A stretch of DNA of 64,000 bases from Bradyrhizobium monzae (GCF_021458635.1 NZ_JAIRDQ010000005.1:124001-188000); one strand, 5' to 3'; counted from the first letter of the stretch, positions 26,945 to 34,980 are shown. Numbers and translations: made by a program. The notes: generated by a model not told the origin, from the sequence alone.

Positions 26945-27996
26945 GCCAGCCATTTGCTCAGATTGTCGGCTACGAAGGCATCGTCGCTGAGGTCTGCATG
27001 CTCGCGGGTGATGCGGTCGATTTCCTCCTTCTGGCCAGGGCTGAGGCCTTCGTTCGGATCGAGGCACCATAGGCCCTGCATCAGGCCCTGGCGCCGCAGT
27101 ATTTCGTGGCAGCCGGCGATGCAGCCGTGAAAATTATTGGCGACGTCGAAGAAGGCGCTATTGCAATCGGTGACGCGGGCATCGAGCGCGAGCAGATCGG
27201 CCGGCACGCTGTCCCTGTGACGCGCCGCCTTGCAGCGTTCGAACTGCTTGATGGCGCTCGCGGTCCACACCGACCAGTGGCCGAGCAGGCCACCCTTGAA
27301 GTAGGTGCGCGTGGTGATGCCCTTGTCGCGCAGGTCGAACGGCAGCATCAGGTCGAGCAGGATGTGATCATCGTTGCCGGTGTAAAGTGTGACGCGGTCG
27401 AGCGCGCCGGCGGCTGCGACGCCGCGCAGCACGTCGAGCGTGCGATAGCGGTTGAACGGCGCGATCTTGATCGCGATGACATTGTCGATCGCGGCAAAGC
27501 GCTGCCAGAACCGGCTCGACAGGATGACGCCGCCGACAGCGGGCTGAAGATAGAACCCGACCAGCGGGATCTCGGCGGCAACGGCCGTGCAGTGCCCGAT
27601 GATCTCGTCCTCGGAGGCGCTCTTCATCGCGGCGAGGCTGAGCAGGCCGGCGTGATAGCCGATGTCGCGCGCGGTGCGCGCCTCGGTGATGGCCTGCCGG
27701 GTCGGGCCGGCAAGGCCCGCGACCATCGCCAGCGGACGCTTGGTCCAGTTCGCGGCGGTTTCGGCGGCGAGCTCCAGCACGGGCCGGTAGAGCCCGACAT
27801 CGCGGATGGCGAATTGCGTGGTGTGCACGCCGACGGCAAGGCCGCCGGAACCGGCGTCGATGTAATAGCGCGTCAGAGCGCGCTGATGCTTCTTGTCGAG
27901 CTGGCGCCCGGCGGTCAGCGCCAATGGATGCGCCGGCAGCACGGTGCCCTCGGCAATCAGCTTGCGGACGTCGCTGTTGATCTGGCTATAGTGCAT
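26941..27996 (-). CDS. Dihydrodipicolinate synthase-family aldolase/lyase
   Basis: A 351-residue class I aldolase-fold protein related to DapA/N-acetylneuraminate lyase. The likely Schiff-base lysine is in VIAIKIAPFNRYR, and VGFYLQPAVGG supplies the tyrosine region usually written as (L/I)YN. It is about 60 residues longer than DapA, with an extra C-terminal part (GLWCLDPNEGLSPGQKEEID) not found in biosynthetic enzymes. Position inside a transporter operon argues for a catabolic lyase or hydratase and against lysine synthesis. The start codon lies six bases after the GNAT gene stop. Confidence 0.85.
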   Translation of the reverse strand: MHYSQINSDVRKLIAEGTVLPAHPLALTAGRQLDKKHQRALTRYYIDAGSGGLAVGVHTTQFAIRDVGLYRPVLELAAETAANWTKRPLAMVAGLAGPTRQAITEARTARDIGYHAGLLSLAAMKSASEDEIIGHCTAVAAEIPLVGFYLQPAVGGVILSSRFWQRFAAIDNVIAIKIAPFNRYRTLDVLRGVAAAGALDRVTLYTGNDDHILLDLMLPFDLRDKGITTRTYFKGGLLGHWSVWTASAIKQFERCKAARHRDSVPADLLALDARVTDCNSAFFDVANNFHGCIAGCHEILRRQGLMQGLWCLDPNEGLSPGQKEEIDRITREHADLSDDAFVADNLSKWLA

Positions 27997-28002
27997 GGTG
28001 TC

Positions 28003-28824
28003 CTATCCGAATTCGGGGCCGGCGACGGCGAATGGCATTTCATCAGCCATGGTGGTGGCGGGACCAAACCGCATCCGTTGGAACGGCCGCTCGATGGTCC
28101 AGCCCGAGGCAGTCAATCCTTCCAGGAACGCGGCCTGCGGGGTGACGGCGTCGATCAGCAGCGGGCCGGTCTCGGAGCGTACGATCGTATCAACCAGGGC
28201 CAGCGCTGCCGCGGCATTGTCGGCGAATAGCGGGCCGAGGTGGCGGGCGGTCCGGCCGTCGCGAACCAGCGCGATGGCTCCGTTCGCGGAGACGATGCGC
28301 GAGCCGGAGCGCTGTGCGAAAGCGGACAGCAGCGCGGTGCGATCGAGCCCGGTCGCCCGCCGGTCACGCGCGCGAAGCGCGTCGATGCTCCCGGATGAAG
28401 ATGGCGGCGCTTCGGCGCGCGCGGACTTCACCAGCTTCAACCGCCGCAATTGCAGCGTCGGCGTGAAGCCGAGCGGCCCATAGACGGCAACGCCGTCCGG
28501 CGTCGCGTCGAGCCAGCTGGTCATGCCGTTCTTGCGTGCCGTCTCCAGGCAGGCATCGACCAGGCGCGTGGCGAGGCCGCGCCGGCGGTGGCTGGCCGTC
28601 ACCAGCACCATGCTGATCCAGGCGTTGTTGCCGGAGTAGGGCAGCAGCGCGGCCGTTGCGACCAGTAGCACGCCGGTGCGAATACCGAACACGACGCCGT
28701 CGCGCAGGAAGACGCGCCAATCCTCCTCGGTCTGGTTCCAGTGCGCCTCCGTCGAGAGCACAAGCCCCGCCATGGCATCATCCAGGCCGAGCTTGATGAC
28801 GGGAGGCCCGTCAATAGCGGCCAT
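28003..28824 (-). CDS. GNAT-family N-acetyltransferase
   Basis: A 273-residue protein with an N-terminal GNAT fold. ISMVLVTASHRRRGLATRLV is the acetyl-CoA pyrophosphate-binding motif A (RRGLAT), followed by GMTSWLDATPDGVAVYGPLG (motif B). The C-terminal 130 residues are a second domain with weak GNAT-like character (IVSANGAIALVRDGRTARHL), so this is a two-domain member. The substrate is unknown. The start overlaps the end of the epimerase-like gene by 14 bp, indicating one transcript. It probably acetylates a substrate or intermediate of the locus. Confidence 0.85.
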   Translation of the reverse strand: MAAIDGPPVIKLGLDDAMAGLVLSTEAHWNQTEEDWRVFLRDGVVFGIRTGVLLVATAALLPYSGNNAWISMVLVTASHRRRGLATRLVDACLETARKNGMTSWLDATPDGVAVYGPLGFTPTLQLRRLKLVKSARAEAPPSSSGSIDALRARDRRATGLDRTALLSAFAQRSGSRIVSANGAIALVRDGRTARHLGPLFADNAAAALALVDTIVRSETGPLLIDAVTPQAAFLEGLTASGWTIERPFQRMRFGPATTMADEMPFAVAGPEFG

Positions 28825-29848
28825 CGCGCACCTCGTATTTGGTCGGCTTGCCGAGGCTCGGCATGGCGCGGGAGACCCAGTCCGCGGTCCAGGCGATCAG
28901 CTGCTCGGTGTCGACGACCGGCAGGCCGAACAGTTCGACAGCTTTCGACGTGTCAGTCAGCCACGCCGTCGGTTCTTCCTTGCCTGTCAGCACCGGCGCG
29001 CGGCCGAACCGCGCGCCGAATTTCTGGGCGAGATCGCGCACCGCCAGTATCTCGTGGCCGCTGACATTGATCGGCGAGGTCGGCGCCGTGCAATGCGCCA
29101 GGCACCGTAGCGCCTGCGCGGACGCGTCGCCCTGCCAGATGAAATTGACGTGGCCGAGGCTGACGTCGATTGGCGCACCCGTCAGCACTTTTGTCGCGAT
29201 GTCGTGCAGCACGCCGTAGCGCATGTCGATCGCGTAATTGAGCCGAAACAGGCGGCCCGGCGTCGATAATCTGTGCGAGAAATACTCGAACATGCGCTCG
29301 CGGCCGACGCAAGACTGGGCGTATTCGCCGGGCGGGTTCGGCGCCATGTCCTCGCTCGATCCCTTGCCGTCGACGGGCACGAACGGATAGACGCAGCCGG
29401 TCGAGAACGCCACGATCCGCGACGACGGGAAGGCCTGCGCCACCAGCGCCGGCACATGCGCATTCATCGCCCAGGTCAGCGACAGATCGCCCTCGGCGCC
29501 GAACTTGCGGCCGGCCATGAAGACGATGTTCGGCGCCTTCGGCAGCGCCTTGATCGCGGTCTCATCCAGCAGGTCGCAACTCATGGTCTCGACGCCGCGC
29601 GCCTGCAGCCAGTCCTTGGCGTCAGCGTCGCTGAAGCGGGCGACGCCGATGACGCGGCGTTCGGGGGCGGCGGCCTTGGCAAGCCCCGCCAGCGTCGGCC
29701 CCATCTTGCCGGCGACGCCGAGGATCATGATGTCGCCTTCGACCTTTTTGAGGTCGTCGATCAGCGCCTGCGTCGGACGGCAAAGGAGATCATCGAGGGC
29801 CGCAATATCAGGGATCGTCTTCGGCAGCGTCTGGCGGGTGAGGAGCAT
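28811..29848 (-). CDS. NAD-dependent epimerase/dehydratase-like protein, altered active site
   Basis: A 345-residue extended short-chain dehydrogenase-like protein. The dinucleotide loop is ILGVAGKMGPTLAGLAK (GxxGxxG), and VAFSTGCVYPFVPVDG is the strand carrying the Ser/Thr of the catalytic triad. Where the YxxxK motif is expected the sequence reads YAQSCVGRERMFEYF: the tyrosine is there but cysteine replaces lysine, with Arg residues following. It may therefore be a reductase with changed chemistry or a binding protein. VNFIWQGDASAQALRCLAHC is the typical sugar-epimerase C-terminal region. It is second in the operon behind the permease (30 bp gap). Confidence 0.82.
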   Translation of the reverse strand: MLLTRQTLPKTIPDIAALDDLLCRPTQALIDDLKKVEGDIMILGVAGKMGPTLAGLAKAAAPERRVIGVARFSDADAKDWLQARGVETMSCDLLDETAIKALPKAPNIVFMAGRKFGAEGDLSLTWAMNAHVPALVAQAFPSSRIVAFSTGCVYPFVPVDGKGSSEDMAPNPPGEYAQSCVGRERMFEYFSHRLSTPGRLFRLNYAIDMRYGVLHDIATKVLTGAPIDVSLGHVNFIWQGDASAQALRCLAHCTAPTSPINVSGHEILAVRDLAQKFGARFGRAPVLTGKEEPTAWLTDTSKAVELFGLPVVDTEQLIAWTADWVSRAMPSLGKPTKYEVRDGRY

Positions 29849-29878
29849 GGGGGAAGTCCTTCAGCTAAGTCTGCCGTT

Positions 29879-30652
29879 TCAGGTTTGTCTTGCATCGCCC
29901 ACGACGAACATGCGTTCGAGCACGAGCACCAGGCCGTAGAGGGCGACGCCGAGCAAGGTCAGCAGCACGACGGCCATCACCATCGCGGGCGTGTCGAGCG
30001 ACGACTGCACCTGGATCATGAGGTAGCCGAGCCCGCGCTCGGAGGCGATGAACTCGCCGACGATGGCGCCGGCGACCGCGAGGATGGCGCCGACCTTCAT
30101 GCCGGAGAACACGTAAGGCAGCGATCCCGGCAACTGGATCTTGCGGAATAGCGTCCAGCGCGAGCCGCGCAGCGATTTGACGAGATCGAGCAGATCGGGC
30201 TCGACCTCGCGCAGGCCCCGCGCTGTCGTGAGCAGGATCGGGAAGAAGCAGATGCTGAAGGCGATCAGGATGTTCGGCAGGATGCCGTAGGAGAACCAGA
30301 CGATGAAGAGCGGGCCGAGCGCGACCTTCGGGATCATGTTCAGCGTCACGAACAGCGGCAACAGCACCAAGCTCAACAGCGGCGCCCAGCTGAAGATCAC
30401 GGCGAGTGCCACGCCGACGAAGGCGCCGAGCGTGAAGCCGCCGAGGATCTCGAGCGCCGTCACCAGCGTATTGGCGCCCCAGGCATAGCTGGCGGTTCCC
30501 AACGTATGCACCGTCGCAAGCGGCGAGGGCAGGATGAATTTCGGCACGTGGAAGGCATCGACCAGGACCTGCCAGAGCACGAGCACCGCCAGATGCACGA
30601 TCAGGACGATCGCCACGCTGCGCGCCGGACTGCTGGCTCCGTCACCTGTCAC
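29879..30652 (-). CDS. ABC transporter permease (NitT/TauT type)
   Basis: A 257-residue inner-membrane permease with about six membrane segments (SVAIVLIVHLAVLVLWQVLV, ILGGFTLGAFVGVALAVIF and others). The coupling loop RGLREVEPDLLDLVKSLRGS and then LFRKIQLPGSLPYV is the EAA motif of binding-protein-dependent permeases. The GTG at 30652 with AGGGAG before it was chosen. It is the first gene of a minus-strand operon running permease, epimerase-like, GNAT, aldolase-like, ATPase. A palindrome that probably binds the TetR regulator lies about 65 bp upstream. Confidence 0.92.
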   Translation of the reverse strand: MTGDGASSPARSVAIVLIVHLAVLVLWQVLVDAFHVPKFILPSPLATVHTLGTASYAWGANTLVTALEILGGFTLGAFVGVALAVIFSWAPLLSLVLLPLFVTLNMIPKVALGPLFIVWFSYGILPNILIAFSICFFPILLTTARGLREVEPDLLDLVKSLRGSRWTLFRKIQLPGSLPYVFSGMKVGAILAVAGAIVGEFIASERGLGYLMIQVQSSLDTPAMVMAVVLLTLLGVALYGLVLVLERMFVVGDARQT

Positions 30653-30716
30653 CGTCTGCTCCCTGTTGCCTCGGCGACACTGCCGCAACGCCGAGCCTAA
30701 CCGGGCTTGGCGCGAG

Positions 30717-30734
30717 TTTCAACCAGTTGGTTGA
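30717..30734. promoter_or_regulatory. Probable TetR operator upstream of the permease operon
   Basis: TTCAACCAGTTGGTTGAT: arms CAACCA and TGGTTG are perfect inverted repeats around a 2-bp centre. The same half-site CAACCA with matching spacing is found at 31386-31399. The spacing resembles the RutR operator (TTGACCA-NN-TGGTCAA), and the adjacent regulator is RutR-like. Confidence 0.65.
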
Positions 30735-31382
30735 TTACGGCCGGAGCGACTGCAGCACCAGATCGGCGACATGCCGGCGCCGGGCGCGGCGGGCGGTGCG
30801 GCTCGACAGGTCCTTGCCGAAGATCGCCGACAGCGTCGGCGTGTTGGAGAAGAAGAAATAGCTGAGGCCCGCGATGGAAATGTAGAGCTGGACCGGGTCG
30901 ATGCCCTTGCGGAACATTCCTGCGCGCACGCCTTCGTGCAGGATGTGGGAGACGCTTTTCACCAGCGGCGAATGCATCGCCTCCAGCCGCGTCGAGCCGC
31001 GGACGTGGCGGGCGCCGCCGCGGTTCTCGTCGTTCAAAAGCACGATGAAATCAGGGTTTTCCGCCAGATGATCGAACGAGCCCTCGATCAGCCGGCGGAT
31101 CGCCTTGTCCGGCGGCAGACCCTCGAGATTGAGCTTGCGCTCCTGCTCGCGGATATCCTCATAGACCCATTCGAGCACGGCGAGGTAGAGCGCGTCCTTG
31201 TCGCCAAAGTAGTGGTAGACCAGCTGCTTGTTGACGCCGGCGCGCTCGGCGATCTCGTCGACGCGGGCGCCCGCAAAACCGTGCCGGGCGAACTCCAGGC
31301 GTGCCGCGGTGAGCAGCTTCTTGCGCGTCGCGACGGGGTCGCGCCGCTGCGGCACGGTGTCGCCTGAACGTTTTGCGGGCAT
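30735..31382 (-). CDS. TetR-family regulator (RutR-like)
   Basis: A 215-residue regulator. The N-terminal helix-turn-helix is VDEIAERAGVNKQLVYHYFG, and the C-terminal half (residues 75-205) resembles the RutR/YcdC ligand domain (LYLAVLEWVYEDIREQERKL, ISIAGLSYFFFSNTPTLSAI). It sits between the minus-strand permease operon and the plus-strand binding-protein gene and likely controls both arms. The ATG at 31382 is used; a TTG seven codons earlier would fall in the operator. RutR itself responds to uracil/thymine in Escherichia coli; the ligand here is unknown. Confidence 0.9.
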   Translation of the reverse strand: MPAKRSGDTVPQRRDPVATRKKLLTAARLEFARHGFAGARVDEIAERAGVNKQLVYHYFGDKDALYLAVLEWVYEDIREQERKLNLEGLPPDKAIRRLIEGSFDHLAENPDFIVLLNDENRGGARHVRGSTRLEAMHSPLVKSVSHILHEGVRAGMFRKGIDPVQLYISIAGLSYFFFSNTPTLSAIFGKDLSSRTARRARRRHVADLVLQSLRP

Positions 31383-31385
31383 TTC

Positions 31386-31399
31386 CAACCAAACAGTTG
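31386..31399. promoter_or_regulatory. Second probable TetR operator (regulator/binding-protein intergenic region)
   Basis: CAACCAAACAGTTG: left half identical to the operator at 30717-30734, right half CAGTTG in place of TGGTTG, same 14-bp span. It begins four bases upstream of the regulator ATG, overlapping its ribosome site, and about 85 bp before the divergent binding-protein gene. Confidence 0.5.
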
Positions 31400-31481
31400 A
31401 CAAGTTGAAGACGGGCTAGTTGCATTGGTAGCGTCACACGGCGAGAGCGACAAGCCGGGTCGCGGCAATGGGAGACGGACG

Positions 31482-32486
31482 ATGAAGCGTTTGCAGGCGG
31501 CTTTTGTGGCTCTGGCGCTGGGGTTGCCGGCAATGCCGGCGAGCGCGGGCGAAGCGGTCAACCTGATCCTGAACTGGACGCCGACGGCCGACCATTCGCC
31601 GTTCTATTACGCCAAGGCGCAGGGCTGGTACGAGAAGGCCGGCATCGACCTGACCATCGAGGTCGGCAAGGGCTCCGGCGTATCCGCCGCCAAGGTCGGC
31701 GCGGGCGGCTCCGCCTTCGGCATCGCCGATCTCGCCACCATGCTGGTTGCCAAGAGCAAGGGCGCCGACGATGTCGCGCTGATGAGCATCTACGCCAACA
31801 CCGGCCAGACTTTCTACTGGCTGAAAAGCTACGGCGTGAACGGCGTGAAGGATTTCGCCGGCCACAAGATCGGCAATCCGCCCGGTGACGCCTCGCGCGT
31901 GATGTGGCCCGCCTTTGCCAAGGCCGCCGGTCTCGCGCCCGACTCCGTCAGTTTCGTCAATATCGGGCCGACCGCGAAGATCGCCGCGCTGAAGAGCCAC
32001 ACCGTCGACATCATCAGCGACTTCTACAACGAGCACGATCTGAAGGTGATCGAGTTCGGACAGGACCTCGGCTACGTCAACTGGAAGGATATCGGCCTCA
32101 ACCCTTACGGCAATTCGCTGATCGTCAACGGCGCCTATCTCCAGAAGAACCCGAAGCTGGTCGAGGACTTCGTTCGGATCTCGCAGAAGGCCTTTGCGGC
32201 CTGCGTTGCCGACGTCGCGCCGTGCCTGAAGGCGCTGCTCGACCAGGTCTCCGGTCTCGACAAGGAGAACCAGGAGCGCCAGTGGGAGCGCATCAAATAT
32301 CTGATGACGGACGAGTTCACGACCACCAAGGGTCTCGGCTGGATCGACGGCGAGCGGATGAAGAAGGACTATGAGCTGGTCCAGACCTATCTAGGCATGG
32401 AGAAGCCGTTCGACGTGACGACGGCGTTTTCGACCAAGATGCTGGATCCCGCCATCAAGATGGATGCGAGCAAGGTGAAGAAGTAG
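31482..32486 (+). CDS. ABC transporter substrate-binding protein (NMT1/THI5-like)
   Basis: A 334-residue periplasmic binding protein with signal peptide MKRLQAAFVALALGLPAMPA, cleaved after ASA. The mature start VNLILNWTPTADHSPFYYAK is the NMT1/THI5/SsuA signature (LNWxPxxxHxxxYxA), followed by GKGSGVSAAKVGAGGSAFGI and GLNPYGNSLIVNG. Relatives bind pyrimidines, taurine, nitrate or aromatic sulfonates. Two cysteines (ACVADVAPC) may form a disulfide. It is divergent from the TetR gene and completes the importer whose permease and ATPase lie on the other arm. GGGAGA precedes the ATG. Confidence 0.92.
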   Translation: MKRLQAAFVALALGLPAMPASAGEAVNLILNWTPTADHSPFYYAKAQGWYEKAGIDLTIEVGKGSGVSAAKVGAGGSAFGIADLATMLVAKSKGADDVALMSIYANTGQTFYWLKSYGVNGVKDFAGHKIGNPPGDASRVMWPAFAKAAGLAPDSVSFVNIGPTAKIAALKSHTVDIISDFYNEHDLKVIEFGQDLGYVNWKDIGLNPYGNSLIVNGAYLQKNPKLVEDFVRISQKAFAACVADVAPCLKALLDQVSGLDKENQERQWERIKYLMTDEFTTTKGLGWIDGERMKKDYELVQTYLGMEKPFDVTTAFSTKMLDPAIKMDASKVKK

Positions 32487-32515
32487 GGGAGTGTCGCGCT
32501 CGCCTCACGCACCGG

Positions 32516-32618
32516 TGTCATGCCCCGCGAAGGCGGGGCATCCAGTACGCCGCAACCTATCGGCTGACCCATGACCGTCTCGGAGTATTGGATCGCCCGC
32601 TTTCGCGGGCGATGACAG
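32516..32618. repeat. Dispersed intergenic repeat (GTATTGGATCGCCCGC type)
   Basis: Contains the hairpins CCCCGCGAAGGCGGGG (32523-32538) and GATCGCCCGCTTTCGCGGGC (from 32591) joined by a conserved-looking middle. This layout (ATGCCCCGC...GTATTGGATCGCCCGC...GATGACA) is a known type of Bradyrhizobium intergenic repeat. It could terminate the binding-protein transcript. Confidence 0.75.
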
Positions 32619-32682
32619 CTATGTGCTGGGTGAGAGCGCCCGGCCGCCCGCCGGCCCATCCCCACGTAACCCCACGGAGAAA

Positions 32683-32698
32683 TTAACCAGCCGTTAAC
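32683..32698 (+). promoter_or_regulatory. CtrA box upstream of minC
   Basis: TTAA-CCAGCCG-TTAAC is an exact match to the CtrA consensus TTAA-N7-TTAAC. It ends about 51 bp before the minC ATG, and a third TTAAC half-site follows at 32715. CtrA control of minCD is known in Sinorhizobium meliloti, which supports the assignment. Confidence 0.75.
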
Positions 32699-32749
32699 CA
32701 TGTCGGCCCCATCGTTAACCATTCAATAACGGGGAACGAGTCGGCCGCT

Positions 32750-33448
32750 ATGGAGGCTGTAGCAAAAGTCCAACGCCAAATGGTGCGCCTGCGCGGTCGC
32801 TCCTATGTGGCCTTCGTGTTCGTGCCGACGGTTCCGATCCAGGACTGGCTCCAGGAGATCGACGCCACCATCGCGCGGTCGCCGGGCTTCTTCGCCGGCC
32901 GGCCCGTGGTGATCGACCTGTCCTCGGTCGATCTGAGCCAGTCCGGTATCGGCCATCTCCTCACCAGCCTCGCGGATCGCAACATCCGCGTGCTCGGCAT
33001 CGAGGGCGTGGAGGAGGCGCGGCTGACGCCGTCGATGCCGCCGCTGCTGTCGGGCGGGCGCAGTTGCGTGATCGAGCCCAGCGCACCCAAGAAGCCAGAG
33101 GCGAAGGTCGAGGCCAAGCCCACGTCGCTGCTGCTTGATAGCCCAGTGCGCTCCGGCCAGACCGTGATCTTCCCCGAAGGCGACGTCACCATTCTAGGCT
33201 CGGTCGGCTCCGGCGCCGAAGTCGTCGCCGGCGGTTCCATCCACATCTACGGTGCGCTCCGCGGCCGCGCCATGGCGGGCGTGAACGGTCACACGAGCGC
33301 GCGCATCTATTGCCAGAAGATCGAGGCCGAACTGCTTGCAATCGATGGGTTTTATCAGACTGCGGACGACATCGACGCCGAGTTGCGCGGCAAGCCGGCC
33401 CAGGCCTGGCTGCAGGGCAACACCATGCGAATTACAGCACTGAACTGA
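32750..33448 (+). CDS. minC: Septum site-determining protein MinC
   Basis: A 232-residue FtsZ-assembly inhibitor. The N-terminal domain runs to about residue 110. The C-terminal MinC domain has the beta-helix signature PVRSGQTVIFPEGDVTILGS, VAGGSIHIYGALRGRAMAGV and ARIYCQKIEAELLAIDGFYQ. It is cytosolic and recruited to the membrane by MinD. It is the first gene of minCDE, followed by minD after 21 bp. The promoter region holds a perfect CtrA box, so expression is probably cell-cycle linked. Confidence 0.96.
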   Translation: MEAVAKVQRQMVRLRGRSYVAFVFVPTVPIQDWLQEIDATIARSPGFFAGRPVVIDLSSVDLSQSGIGHLLTSLADRNIRVLGIEGVEEARLTPSMPPLLSGGRSCVIEPSAPKKPEAKVEAKPTSLLLDSPVRSGQTVIFPEGDVTILGSVGSGAEVVAGGSIHIYGALRGRAMAGVNGHTSARIYCQKIEAELLAIDGFYQTADDIDAELRGKPAQAWLQGNTMRITALN

Positions 33449-33469
33449 CCAGCAAAGGAGACATTTCAG

Positions 33470-34285
33470 ATGAGTAAGGTACTGGTCGTGACATCAGGCA
33501 AGGGGGGCGTCGGCAAGACGACGACGACCGCCGCACTGGGGGCTGCGCTGGCGCAACGCGGCGACAAGGTCGTCGTCGTGGATTTCGATGTCGGCCTGCG
33601 CAACCTCGATCTCGTGATGGGCGCCGAACGCCGCGTGGTGTTCGACCTCATCAACGTGGTGCAGGGCGTGGCGAAGCTTCCGCAGGCGCTGATCAAGGAC
33701 AAGCGGCTGGAGAACCTCTGGCTGCTGCCGGCCTCGCAAACACGCGACAAGGACGCGCTGACGGAAGAGGGCGTCGGCAAGGTCATTGCCGATCTGCGCA
33801 GCCGTTTCGACTGGGTGATCTGCGACAGCCCGGCCGGCATCGAGCGCGGCGCCTCCATGGCGATGCGCTTTGCCGACGAGGCCGTGATCGTCACCAATCC
33901 TGAAGTGTCCTCGGTGCGCGATTCCGACCGCATCATCGGCATGCTCGATTCCAAGACCGTGCGGGCCGAGAAGGGCGAGCGGGTCGAGAAGCACATTCTC
34001 ATCACCCGCTACGATCCCTCGCGCGCCGCGCGCGGCGAGATGCTGACCATCGACGACATCCTCGAGATCCTCGCAACGCCCTTGCTCGGCATCATTCCCG
34101 AGAGCCAGGACGTGCTGAAGGCCTCCAACGTCGGCACGCCGGTGACGCTGTCGAATGCCGACGGCGCGCCCGCGCGGGCCTATATCGACGCGGCGCGGCG
34201 GCTGTGCGGTGATAGCGTGCCGATGCAGGTGCCGTCCGAACGCAAGCGCTTTATGGATCGCCTGCTGCGACGGAGGGCTGCATGA
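33470..34285 (+). CDS. minD: Septum site-determining protein MinD
   Basis: A 271-residue membrane-associated ATPase that carries MinC to the poles. The deviant Walker A is SGKGGVGKTTTTA, switch I DFDVGLRNLDL, and VICDSPAGIERGA is the Walker B region. The C-terminal amphipathic helix (ERKRFMDRLLRRRAA) inserts in the membrane. It follows minC with a GGAG ribosome site and overlaps minE by four bases (ATGA), so MinD and MinE production is coupled. Confidence 0.97.
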   Translation: MSKVLVVTSGKGGVGKTTTTAALGAALAQRGDKVVVVDFDVGLRNLDLVMGAERRVVFDLINVVQGVAKLPQALIKDKRLENLWLLPASQTRDKDALTEEGVGKVIADLRSRFDWVICDSPAGIERGASMAMRFADEAVIVTNPEVSSVRDSDRIIGMLDSKTVRAEKGERVEKHILITRYDPSRAARGEMLTIDDILEILATPLLGIIPESQDVLKASNVGTPVTLSNADGAPARAYIDAARRLCGDSVPMQVPSERKRFMDRLLRRRAA

Positions 34286-34563
34286 GCATGGGTCTGCTTC
34301 GGCTTCTCCGCGGCAAAAAGACCTCTGCACCGGTCGCTCGCGAACGGTTGCAGATCCTGCTTGCCCATGAACGCGGACTGCGCGGCCAGCCCGATCTGCT
34401 CGGCGTGCTGCGTGAGGAAATTCTCGCCGTCGTCTCCAAGCATGTCACGCTGGATCCGACCAAGGTCATCGTCCGGCTCGAGCGCGGCGACGACGTGTCG
34501 ACCCTCGAGGTCGATATCGAAGTGCCCAACGATTTCGAGCGCAAGCGTGTGGCGGTCGCGTAG
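34282..34563 (+). CDS. minE: Cell division topological specificity factor MinE
   Basis: A 93-residue activator of MinD ATPase that drives pole-to-pole oscillation. Residues 1-30 hold the membrane-targeting and anti-MinCD helix (MGLLRLLRGKKTSAPVARER, LQILLAHERGL). The C-terminal topological domain has LREEILAVVSKHVTLDPTKV and LEVDIEVPNDFERKRV. The start overlaps the minD stop. A rho-independent terminator follows at 34603-34634, closing the operon. Confidence 0.96.
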   Translation: MSMGLLRLLRGKKTSAPVARERLQILLAHERGLRGQPDLLGVLREEILAVVSKHVTLDPTKVIVRLERGDDVSTLEVDIEVPNDFERKRVAVA

Positions 34564-34602
34564 GGGACGCGACTGACAACAGCCCGTTTTGGGGTGGGTG
34601 AG

Positions 34603-34634
34603 AAGGCGGTCCGCTGGGTACAGCGGGCCGCCTT
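34603..34634 (+). terminator. Rho-independent terminator after minCDE
   Basis: A 14-bp stem AAGGCGGTCCGCTG / CAGCGGGCCGCCTT with one G-T wobble and a GGTA loop, followed by TTGTCGTTT. It lies 40 bp after the minE stop. Confidence 0.85.
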
Positions 34635-34740
34635 TGTCGTTTGGGCCTGGGAAGCGGAACGAGACGCGCGACTTGATCGTTATCGGAAAACCGCGGGACG
34701 CGAGCGCTGCACCGCGGCCTACCAAAACGGGAGAGCGCCC

Positions 34741-34926
34741 ATGATGTCCGAGGTCCAGGTTCACACCGTCGCGCGGCAGATGCTGGAACGGCATGGCTTT
34801 GCTGCGATCGCGAAGGCCGCCGAGCAGGCGCAGGCCTGCGAAGGTCGGGGTGAGGCCGATGAAGCCAAGGAATGGCGTCACATCGCCGATGCCATGAAGA
34901 TCATGCGGGGACCTGCCCACAGCTGA
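34741..34926 (+). CDS. Small hypothetical protein
   Basis: A 61-residue acidic to neutral helical protein (MMSEVQVHTVARQMLERHGF, EQAQACEGRGEADEAKEWRH). It is unrecognised, though this size and pattern (a short helical protein with KEWRHIADA and an M-R-G-P ending) fit small rhizobial proteins with no assigned role. GGGAGAGC precedes the ATG. It lies after the minE terminator, so it should have its own promoter. It is convergent with the next gene, with a CTGATC/GATCAG hairpin at the junction. Confidence 0.6.
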   Translation: MMSEVQVHTVARQMLERHGFAAIAKAAEQAQACEGRGEADEAKEWRHIADAMKIMRGPAHS

Positions 34927-34980
34927 TCGGCGATCAGCCCGGGCAGGCCGACATCGGCCGGTTCCCGCTCAGCCAGGGGC

